Positions 17,641-25,125 of a DNA stretch of 41,241 nucleotides are shown here, one piece after another (within the stretch, counting starts at the first letter, position 1; each line of letters begins with the position of its first letter). A program made the translations under genes and the position numbers. Origin of the DNA: Cobetia crustatorum (GTDB lineage Bacteria > Pseudomonadota > Gammaproteobacteria > Pseudomonadales > Halomonadaceae); assembly GCF_000591415.1 (NCBI RefSeq), contig NZ_JEMF01000015.1, positions 1-41,241 on the forward strand, in the 5' to 3' direction. The notes under the pieces are model-generated. The model was not told where the DNA came from and did no database searches. It worked only from the letters and a program-made list of their open reading frames with translations.

Positions 17641-18279
17641 TCATGTTTCTGGATGAGAGGATCGCTGGGGGATGTAAAAATTAAGGTGCTCGTGAGCCCA
17701 CTCGATGGCCTGATGACGATTGTGGACTCTGATTTTTCGGAAGATGTTGTATAGGTGTGACTTGACAGTGTGCTGGCTAAGCATCAATCGTTGAGCAATA
17801 TCTGAATTGCTTTGTTGCGAGGAAATGAGGGACAGTATTTCCAATTCACGCTGCGTAAGCCCCATGACCGGATGAAAGGCAATTTGTTGTTGTTGGCGAT
17901 AATGCCGAATCAGTGTCTGCATCATGCTACGAGTAAGCCAGATTTCGTTATTGAGTATCTTTTCTATTCCCTGACTAATCTGTGAAAGGCTGTCATGACG
18001 ATAAAATATTCCAATAAAAGGAATATTTAACAATAAAGATACAGCGTCATCGATATGCTCAACATTGAATGCAGCGATCTTGTCGATCCCTCCCCAGCGT
18101 ATCATTTGAGTAAGGTTGCACTGGGCACTATCGATCAAGGCTAGACAGGGCGCGGAAGGGAGCAGCGCCTCGTGATCGCATGCTTCCACGTCGCACTGCA
18201 GTTTCTCACGAAGGTAATCGACGAAAAGTTCGGTTTGTGGCGAGGGAGCCGTCACGAACAGGATTCTGGTTGAGGACAT
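17641..18279 (-). CDS. CsgD/VpsT-like LuxR-family regulator (copy 2)
   Basis: A 212-residue paralogue of the adjacent CsgD-like protein. It has a receiver-like domain with Asp in ALIDSA (residue 50), the motif WLTR at residues 114-117, which fits the cyclic di-GMP-binding W-[FLM]-[TS]-R motif of VpsT, and a LuxR DNA-binding domain, GLTQRELEILSLIS and QHTVKSHLYNIFRKI. The DNA-binding recognition helix is nearly identical to that of copy 1, so they may share targets. Its central part is AT-rich (about one-third G+C over 17941-18060 by my count), unlike copy 1. AGGAGAG precedes the ATG. Its role in curli control is inferred from position and similarity. Confidence 0.9.
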   Translation of the reverse strand: MSSTRILFVTAPSPQTELFVDYLREKLQCDVEACDHEALLPSAPCLALIDSAQCNLTQMIRWGGIDKIAAFNVEHIDDAVSLLLNIPFIGIFYRHDSLSQISQGIEKILNNEIWLTRSMMQTLIRHYRQQQQIAFHPVMGLTQRELEILSLISSQQSNSDIAQRLMLSQHTVKSHLYNIFRKIRVHNRHQAIEWAHEHLNFYIPQRSSHPET

Positions 18280-18767
18280 GGGGCTCTCCTGCCGTGCAAT
18301 TGTGGGGCCGTCTCATCATTAATATGCTGATAAGCAGAGTGATCAAAAAGTTGGCCAGTGGCCATCTATAGTCTAGCCAAGCATCACCCTCGGGTTGCAG
18401 ATCTCTATAGTGTTAGATGGCATAAAGCAGATAGATTCTTAGATAATGAATAATCTTATGTTTAATCAATGGGTTATGCGTGATTCTTAAGGTCGAGAGG
18501 CTACTCGTTAGCCATCAGACACAGAAAAACCCTGTTCAGGCATGAGCTATTACTGAGGTTAATCGGGAGTATCGGTCGGCATGAGGCCAAGACTGGAAGC
18601 ATGAGTTTCATAAGTCCTCGGGGGTAGGTGCCTCATCTGCCATGGTCACAGTCTCTCGCGTGTACGCATCGGACTCACGCGGTAGAATGTGGCATTACCT
18701 CCTGCATCGTCGCGTACTGATGTCATTAATAGCGCTACCTTCCCCAGTGATAACTTCGGAGATATTC
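18280..18767. promoter_or_regulatory. Divergent intergenic region between csgD copy 2 and rdgB
   Basis: These 488 bases lie between a minus-strand regulator and plus-strand rdgB and should hold promoters for both. The part near 18400-18480 is AT-rich. No gene, RNA or clear operator was recognised. Confidence 0.45.
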
Positions 18768-19387
18768 ATGCCCGCTTCCTCTCTCGTGCTGGCCAGTGGC
18801 AATGCTGGCAAGCTGCGCGAATTTTCCCATCTGCTCGCCCCGCTGAGCATTGATCTGATTCCTCAGGGGCAGTTGGGAGTGAGCGACGCTGACGAGACGG
18901 GGCTGACCTTTGTCGAGAACGCTTGATCAAGGCGCGCCATGCTGCCCATACCACGGGGCTGCCGGCGTTGGCTGACGATTCGGGAATTGAAGTAGATGCA
19001 TTGAGTGGAGAGCCGGGTATCTATTCCGCGCGTTTTGCGGCACGTCGTCAGCAAGGACAAGGGGATGATGATAATAATGCCGCACTGCTAGCCGCTTTGG
19101 AGGGTGTGCCCGAAGCAGAGCGCACGGCACGTTACTGGTGTGTGCTGGTATATTTACGTCATGCCGAGGATCCGGTGCCGATCATCGTGCAGGCCAGTTG
19201 GGAGGGGCGTGTATTGAATGCCCCTGCTGGCGAAGGCGGCTTTGGCTACGACCCGTTGTTCTGGCTACCTGATCAGGGCATGACCGCCGCGGCACTCGAT
19301 GCTGCGACCAAGAATCGCCTAAGCCATCGCGGCCGCGCTATGCACCAGCTACTTGATGCGCTCTCCGAGCTGCGTGAGCGTACGTGA
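18768..19387 (+). pseudogene. rdgB: dITP/XTP pyrophosphatase RdgB, frameshifted
   Basis: RdgB hydrolyses non-canonical purine triphosphates such as dITP and XTP to keep them out of DNA. The first part, SLVLASGNAGKLREFSHLL to ADETGLTFVENA, stops at TGA 18924-18926; the rest, beginning LIKARHAA and including LPALADDSGIEVDALSGEPG and GGFGYDPLFW, continues in the -1 frame. Insertion of one base at about 18921-18923 restores a continuous 206-residue protein (E. coli 197). GGAG at 18758-18761 precedes the ATG. No slippery sequence is present at the junction, so it is a real mutation or a sequencing error. It overlaps the hemW start. Confidence 0.9.
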
Positions 19388-20586
19388 TGTCTGCCGAAAT
19401 GCTGCCCCCCTTATCGCTCTATATTCATGTGCCTTGGTGTGTGCGCAAATGTCCGTATTGCGACTTCAACTCCCACGGTGTGGGGCGTGACGCGGGTTTG
19501 CCGGAAGAGGAGTACATCACTGCTCTACTGATGGACCTCGATCAAGACCTGCAGTTGCTTGAAGATCAGCCTGAGCGTGAACTGCATAGCGTATTCATTG
19601 GCGGCGGCACGCCCAGCTTGTTGAGCGGTAAGGCCTATCAGCGGCTGTTTGATGGCATCCGCGAGCGCATGACGCTATCTGCTGATTGTGAAATCACGCT
19701 AGAGGCTAATCCTGGTACGCTTGAACAGGGACGCTTTGCCGCTTACCGTGCCGCTGGAATCAATCGGTTATCGCTGGGCGTGCAAACTTTCCAGCCGGAG
19801 CAGCTCAGCGTGCTGGGGCGTATCCACTCGGCCGAGGAAGCAGAGCGTGCGGTTGCCAGTGCGCAAGCGGCAGGGTTCAATAACTTCAACATCGATCTGA
19901 TGCATGGATTGCCGGGACAGACACTGGAAACGGCGTTGGATGATATTCGGCGTGCCTTGGCGTTGGGGCCTAGCCATCTCTCCTGGTATCAGCTGACGCT
20001 GGAGCCCAATACCGAGTTCTATTCACGTCCGCCGGTACTGCCGGAGGATGATCTGCTGTGGGATATTCAGGATCACGGCCATGCCGAGTTAGAAGCAGCG
20101 GGATTTCAACGCTATGAAATTTCAGCCTACGCGCTTGAGAGTCGTAGATCTCGCCACAACCTGAACTACTGGCAGTTTGGTGACTATCTTGGCATCGGTG
20201 CTGGCGCACATGGCAAGCTCACTCTATTGGAAGCAGATGGCAATGGAGAACTGGTGGCCCTGCCACGGCTTCAGCGTCGTTGGAAGAGTCGTCAGCCTGA
20301 CGCCTATTTACGTAGGATGCAGGATCCGCGCGGATTCCTTGCCGGCCAGCAGGATATTGCTCGTGACGATTTAGCGCTGGAATTCATGATGAATGCCCTG
20401 CGACTCACTGACGGTGTCAGTTTAGCGACGCTGCAGCGCACTACTGGGCTGGGTCCTGAGGTGCTTGAACCGACACTAGGTCAGGCACGTGAACGTGGCC
20501 TTATCCGAGAGGATGCCTCGCGATTATGCGCTACGCCTCAAGGGTTACTGTTTTTGAATGACCTGCTGGCCATGTTCGACGCCTGA
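19384..20586 (+). CDS. hemW: Radical SAM heme chaperone HemW
   Basis: HemW is a radical SAM protein related to coproporphyrinogen dehydrogenase HemN that binds heme and helps insert it into membrane cytochromes. The cluster motif CVRKCPYC is near residues 19-26 after SLYIHVPW. GGGTPSLL, ITLEANPGTLE, RLSLGVQTF and the HemW-type HNLNYW followed by GDYLGIGAGAHG are all present, with a C-terminal HemN-like domain. At 400 residues the length is usual. The start is GTG 19384 or ATG 19387, overlapping the rdgB stop, so the two genes are translationally coupled as in many gammaproteobacteria. Confidence 0.93.
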   Translation: MMSAEMLPPLSLYIHVPWCVRKCPYCDFNSHGVGRDAGLPEEEYITALLMDLDQDLQLLEDQPERELHSVFIGGGTPSLLSGKAYQRLFDGIRERMTLSADCEITLEANPGTLEQGRFAAYRAAGINRLSLGVQTFQPEQLSVLGRIHSAEEAERAVASAQAAGFNNFNIDLMHGLPGQTLETALDDIRRALALGPSHLSWYQLTLEPNTEFYSRPPVLPEDDLLWDIQDHGHAELEAAGFQRYEISAYALESRRSRHNLNYWQFGDYLGIGAGAHGKLTLLEADGNGELVALPRLQRRWKSRQPDAYLRRMQDPRGFLAGQQDIARDDLALEFMMNALRLTDGVSLATLQRTTGLGPEVLEPTLGQARERGLIREDASRLCATPQGLLFLNDLLAMFDA

Positions 20587-20672
20587 ACGATCAGGCATGA
20601 TCAACACCTTGATAACCGCAGTAGGCGGTTGTCGTTTTGCCTTTCATGAGAGTGAAGATAGGGAGCGTTACC

Positions 20673-21335
20673 ATGAAGAAGTCCGTACTCCTGGCACTGC
20701 CGCTGGCAGCTGCCGTTGCGATGGCGGGTTGCAGCACGACCAATCCGTATACCAATGAGCAGCAGACTTCCAGCGCAGCCAAAGGCGCCGGTATTGGCGC
20801 TGTGGTTGGCGCGATTGCCGGTGCTACCAAGAGCGGCAACCACCGTCTCGACAAGGCGCTGATCGGCGCTGCCGCCGGTGCTGCCGCCGGTGGTGGTATT
20901 GGCTATTACATGGATGTACAGGAATCCAAGCTGCGTCAGCAGCTCCAGGGCACTGGCGTCAGCGTCACGCGTGTCGGCGATCAGATCATTCTCAATCTGC
21001 CGTCCAATGTCACCTTCGGCTCCGATTCCAGCACTTTGTCCGGCCAGATCCAGCCGGTCATGGATGGCGTGATCACCGTCCTCAAGGAATATGATGAGAC
21101 TCGCGTGAACATTGCCGGCTACACCGATTCCACGGGCGCCAGCAACTACAACCAGAACCTTTCCGAGCTCCGCGCTCAATCGGTAGGCAACTATCTGGCT
21201 AGTGGTGGTATCGCCTTCAATCGTCTGAACATGCGCGGTTATGGCGAAGCCAGCCCGGTAGCATCCAACGATACGACGTCAGGTCGCGCCCAGAATCGTC
21301 GTGTCGAAATCACGCTGACCCCGCTGGAGAGCTAA
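20673..21335 (+). CDS. yiaD: OmpA-family outer-membrane lipoprotein (YiaD-like)
   Basis: A 220-residue lipoprotein: signal peptide with lipobox AMAGC (cysteine about residue 22), a glycine-zipper segment (GAGIGAVVGAIAGATKSG and GAAAGAAAGGGIGYYMD, about residues 35-90) and a C-terminal OmpA-like peptidoglycan-binding domain with SSTLSGQIQPVMDGV, VNIAGYTDSTG, NLSELRAQSVGNYL and NRRVEITL. This is the arrangement of E. coli YiaD. GGGAG at 20661-20665 supports the ATG at 20673 rather than the upstream frame opening at 20637. It probably links the outer membrane to the cell wall. A terminator follows. Confidence 0.9.
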   Translation: MKKSVLLALPLAAAVAMAGCSTTNPYTNEQQTSSAAKGAGIGAVVGAIAGATKSGNHRLDKALIGAAAGAAAGGGIGYYMDVQESKLRQQLQGTGVSVTRVGDQIILNLPSNVTFGSDSSTLSGQIQPVMDGVITVLKEYDETRVNIAGYTDSTGASNYNQNLSELRAQSVGNYLASGGIAFNRLNMRGYGEASPVASNDTTSGRAQNRRVEITLTPLES

Positions 21336-21405
21336 ACGCTACCAGTACTGCGCCATGCCATCAGGTGCAGTGATGTGAAAGTGATGCATCGAAGTCAAAA
21401 GATAT

Positions 21406-21443
21406 GACAACAAGGCTCGCGCTCCGGCGCGGGCCTTGTTGTC
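21406..21443 (+). terminator. Terminator after the yiaD-like gene
   Basis: A long stem (GACAACAAGGC at 21406-21416 pairing with 21433-21443, extended by GC pairs within) lies 70 bases beyond the stop. The T-run after it is poor. Confidence 0.65.
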
Positions 21444-21586
21444 TATGAAGCATGGCTTTTCCGGTGATGGTGAGCCATCTCTGCTATCCTTCAGCCCCCT
21501 CGGTGGCCTTCCCTTAACGCCGCCCCCAGATTTCCGTTTGCCGACCTGCAAGGCGTCGCAGACATTGCCGTATCAAGGAGGCGCTC

Positions 21587-23173
21587 TTGCTCGCCTATCA
21601 GCACGCCTATCACGCAGGTAACTTTGCCGACCTGCACAAGCATCTGCTAGCCAATACACTGGCAGAACAGCTATTACGTAAAGAGTCTCCCGTTACGTTC
21701 ATAGACACTCACGCAGGTCGTGGCTGGTATCCCTTGGCGGCACGCGAGACAGAACAACTGCGTGAGTACGAGCAGGGTGTTCTGCCGTTGTGGCAGACAC
21801 GCAGCCGATGGTTGAGTGAGAGCGGTGACATGTTGCAGCGAGCGACGGATAAGCCAATTGCTCGCTGGTTGGCCCGTCTGGCCGACATGCAGCCGGATGC
21901 CGGGAAGAACAATGCCAGTGAGCTAAGTGTCTATCCTGGCTCGCCGTGGTGGCTGAGCCAGTCGCTGCGTCGCGGTGACAGATTGTTGGCTTATGAACTG
22001 CACCCGGGTGAGATCTACCACTTTGATCAGGCGCCGGTTCAGCGTGACAGCCTTGGCAAGGTCATGCGTCGCCAGCAGGACGGTCTTTCTGGTCTGTTGG
22101 CGGCGGTACCGGTCACCACGCCGCGTGTGGCGGTGTTGATCGACCCCAGCTATGAGCTCAAGAATGAATATCGTGATGTGGCAGAAGTCGTGGTAGAGAC
22201 GCTGCGCAAGTCGCGCCACGCGACCATCATGATCTGGTATCCCATGCTGCCGGCAGGACGTCAGCATGATCTTCTCGAGCGGCTCAAGAAGCAGTCGCCC
22301 GCGCCGATGTGGCGCAGTGAGCTGCTCATCGATACGCCGGAAGGCGAGCACGGCATGTATGGGTCTGGCATGCTGGTGATCAACCCGCCGTGGCAGTTTG
22401 ATCGTCTCTTTACCACCGCCATGCAGGAAGTGGTCGAGGTACTCAAGGGCGCCTTGCCGGCACCACAATCGGTCGCTGTCGAGCACAAGAGCCTTTGGTG
22501 GCTGACGGAAGAAGTCGCGCGTGCGCGTAGCGAGCCCAAAGCCATGCCGCGCGAGCGCCTTCTGACGCTGCGCAAGCTTAATCAGAAGGTCAAGCGCGAC
22601 ACTGAAGTTGAGGTGACCCAAGCCAAGCCCAAGCGCGAGAAGCTCAAGCGTGGGGAAGGCTGGGCCAAGCCGCGTGTGCGTACCGACAGCGCGACACCGA
22701 AATCCAAGGGTAAGCGCCATTCGGCGACTGCCAAGCCGAAGACAAGCATCAAGGCGCAGGTTAAGGACCAGGTACATGGTCACTCGGCACCGAGCGAAAA
22801 GCGTGTCAGTGACAAGCCTTCTGAACGTTCGTCCTCTCATGCTGAGCCGGCCCGTCCGCGTGGCAAGGGCGAAGCGGGCGGCAAGGACAAGTCAGGCTGG
22901 AGCGATTGGTCTTCCAGCATGCCGGGGAGCGACCGCAGAGAGGGGGCGACGCGCGTCAATATGCGCAGCACGCCTGCGATTGGTCGTGATGGTCAGGTGA
23001 ACCCGAGCAGCACCACGAAGCTGCCGAAAAAATACGCGGCGAAGAAGCGTCCTGAAGGCACTTCCGAGGTTGGTAAGCCGCTGGACGCGCGCGAAGCTCG
23101 TGCGCTGCGTGAGCAGGCCGAGCATAATGCTGGCAAGGGACGTGGCAAGCCGCGTGGACCGCGCAAGCCCTGA
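21587..23173 (+). CDS. rlmJ: 23S rRNA (adenine-2030-N6)-methyltransferase RlmJ with long basic tail
   Basis: RlmJ methylates the N6 of A2030 in 23S rRNA. Residues 1 to about 285 follow the family: MLAYQHAYHAGNFADLHKH, FIDTHAGRGWY (SAM site), YPGSPWW, the catalytic motif as IDPSYELK (DPSY in place of the E. coli DPPY) and GMYGSGMLVINPPW. E. coli RlmJ ends near residue 280; here about 240 further residues follow, rich in Lys, Arg, Ser and Pro and apparently disordered. The start is TTG with AAGGAGG (21575-21581) five bases upstream; no better ATG is available. A bidirectional terminator follows. Confidence 0.9.
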   Translation: MLAYQHAYHAGNFADLHKHLLANTLAEQLLRKESPVTFIDTHAGRGWYPLAARETEQLREYEQGVLPLWQTRSRWLSESGDMLQRATDKPIARWLARLADMQPDAGKNNASELSVYPGSPWWLSQSLRRGDRLLAYELHPGEIYHFDQAPVQRDSLGKVMRRQQDGLSGLLAAVPVTTPRVAVLIDPSYELKNEYRDVAEVVVETLRKSRHATIMIWYPMLPAGRQHDLLERLKKQSPAPMWRSELLIDTPEGEHGMYGSGMLVINPPWQFDRLFTTAMQEVVEVLKGALPAPQSVAVEHKSLWWLTEEVARARSEPKAMPRERLLTLRKLNQKVKRDTEVEVTQAKPKREKLKRGEGWAKPRVRTDSATPKSKGKRHSATAKPKTSIKAQVKDQVHGHSAPSEKRVSDKPSERSSSHAEPARPRGKGEAGGKDKSGWSDWSSSMPGSDRREGATRVNMRSTPAIGRDGQVNPSSTTKLPKKYAAKKRPEGTSEVGKPLDAREARALREQAEHNAGKGRGKPRGPRKP

Positions 23174-23244
23174 TGGCTTGATCCAGGAGCCATGCACATG
23201 ACTCCCCAGTGATGTGTGATGTTCAATGCATCATCAAGCCAGAA

Positions 23245-23283
23245 CAAAACGCCCCCACAGGCCAAGCCTGCGGGGGCGTTTTG
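23245..23283. terminator. Bidirectional terminator between rlmJ and mdlB
   Basis: A long GC-rich stem, CAAAACGCCCCC at 23245-23256 pairing with the arm ending at 23283, has T-runs in both directions. It lies between convergent genes. Confidence 0.88.
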
Positions 23284-23328
23284 CATTCACAAGAAAAAGC
23301 AGTGGGTCCACGAGAGGATATGGTGCGA

Positions 23329-25125
23329 TCAGTGAGGAATATCCTCTTGCCATAGGCGGCGATAAAGCCCTGGCGTCGCCATCAGTGCGTTATGCGTTCC
23401 CAGCTGGGTGACGCGCCCTTGTTCCAGCACCAGCAGGCGATCAGCATCGCGTACGGTAGCGAGACGATGCGCCACCACAATCAAGGTGACCTCGCCACGT
23501 AGCTCATGCAGCGCCTGCTGCAGAAGTGCTTCGGTGTGGCTATCGATGCTGGCGGTCGCCTCGTCCAGCAGCAGTACTCTCGGGGTGGTTATCAGCGCTC
23601 TTCCTAGTGCGAGTAGCTGTCTCTCACCGGTTGAGAGGCTCAGCCCACGCTCTCCCAGCAGAGTCTCGAGACCGAGGGGGAGGCTGGCCACCAGCGGCGC
23701 CAGGTGTGCCTTCTCCAGCACACCATTCAGCCGCTCAGCGTCTATTTCACGCCCCAGTAGCAGATTGTCACGCAAGCTGGTGGCGCGGATGAAGGGCTCT
23801 TGAGGAACGATGGCAATCGCATGTGCTCGCTGGCTCGCTGGCCAATCGCTGAGCGGGCGTCCATCCAGCATCAGTTGCTCACCCTGCACTGGACGCTGTC
23901 CGCTCAACAGGTCGAGGAGGGTGGACTTGCCACTGCCGGTAGGGCCGACCACGCCGATGAACTCGCCGCTGTCGATCGTCAGAGTAATATCGTTGAGTGT
24001 GATGCTGTCAGTGCCTATATGCCTGAATTCAAGGTGATCAAGGCGATAGTGACCACTTGCTATCGATTCACTGGCATCTGAGGTCTTCAGCGTCATCGGA
24101 GACACTTCGCGCGGTTGGTCGAGCACTTCCTCAAGGCGTCCTGCCGCGACCAGTGCCGATTGAAAGACCTGCAGCCGCTGGGTGATCTCGATCAAGGGTT
24201 CGCTGATGCGACCCAGCCAAGCGATGAAGGCATAGAGCACACCCAGCTCTGCGCCACCACCCAGCTCTCGTAGCCCAAAAACTGCGACGAGAGTAAGGGT
24301 GATCAGCATGGCCATCAGGTCGATCGCCGAGCGCAGCAGCAGGCCAGAGACGCGTACCGTGCGCATACGCGCCCGGTATTGCGCGACATTGAGTAGATGG
24401 TAGCGCTGATTGAAGCGCTCGGTCTGGTGGCTGGCCTGCAGAACGCTCATACCGCCGATGGCTTCGGCGATACGCGCGTTCTGCAGTGCACGTAGCTGAC
24501 GCACTTCGCGGGCTGCGCGTCCCGAAAAACGCTGGTAGAGCCAGATCATGCCGATGGCCAGTGGAATGAGCGCCATGGCGATCAGCGCGAGCGTCCCGTC
24601 CATCAGTGCCATCGCCGACAGAATCCCGATCAACAACACTACATTGCCGACAAGCGTCGCCAGCACGCCGACATACAACTCCTTGAGCGATTCGGTATCG
24701 TTGGTGACGCGTGCGACCAGCTCGCCAGCCGCAATGGTATCGAGCTTTGCCAGCGGCAGATGAAGCAGGTGAGTGAAGACTCGCTCACGTAGATCGCGAA
24801 CACTGGCCAGCGCCAGACGCGCAAAACGCAGTTGTTGAAGGTAGCGTCCGGCTGCTGCGCCAAGCTGCGTGATGACATAGAGGCCCAGCAGCGCCATGAG
24901 CGCTTCCGGCGCCAGATTGCCGGCAATCAAATGGTCATCGAGATAGCGCTGTGTCAGCCAGGGGCCCAGAACATCCAGCGCGGTGGCCGCGACAAGTATC
25001 AGCATGGCGCGCATGACGGCACCGCGACGTGCCGCCAGCGGCTGCCACAATAGCTTGAGGCGTCGACGACTGATCAGCCGTAATGAGCCATGGGTGTGCG
25101 TCTGTGAGGCGTCAGAGGGGCTCAT
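23329..25125 (-). CDS. mdlB: ABC exporter half-transporter MdlB-like
   Basis: A 598-residue membrane-fused ABC protein with six membrane spans (about residues 30-320) and a C-terminal ATPase domain. Walker A GPTGSGKST and Walker B VLLLDEATASID with the catalytic glutamate are intact, and the H-loop is VAHRL. Its signature is LSTGE rather than LSGGQ. It overlaps the stop of the upstream mdlA gene by four bases (ATGA), so the two make a heterodimeric exporter of the MdlA/MdlB (SmdA/SmdB) type. The substrate is unknown; multidrug names for the family do not establish a drug as cargo. Confidence 0.9.
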   Translation of the reverse strand: MSPSDASQTHTHGSLRLISRRRLKLLWQPLAARRGAVMRAMLILVAATALDVLGPWLTQRYLDDHLIAGNLAPEALMALLGLYVITQLGAAAGRYLQQLRFARLALASVRDLRERVFTHLLHLPLAKLDTIAAGELVARVTNDTESLKELYVGVLATLVGNVVLLIGILSAMALMDGTLALIAMALIPLAIGMIWLYQRFSGRAAREVRQLRALQNARIAEAIGGMSVLQASHQTERFNQRYHLLNVAQYRARMRTVRVSGLLLRSAIDLMAMLITLTLVAVFGLRELGGGAELGVLYAFIAWLGRISEPLIEITQRLQVFQSALVAAGRLEEVLDQPREVSPMTLKTSDASESIASGHYRLDHLEFRHIGTDSITLNDITLTIDSGEFIGVVGPTGSGKSTLLDLLSGQRPVQGEQLMLDGRPLSDWPASQRAHAIAIVPQEPFIRATSLRDNLLLGREIDAERLNGVLEKAHLAPLVASLPLGLETLLGERGLSLSTGERQLLALGRALITTPRVLLLDEATASIDSHTEALLQQALHELRGEVTLIVVAHRLATVRDADRLLVLEQGRVTQLGTHNALMATPGLYRRLWQEDIPH

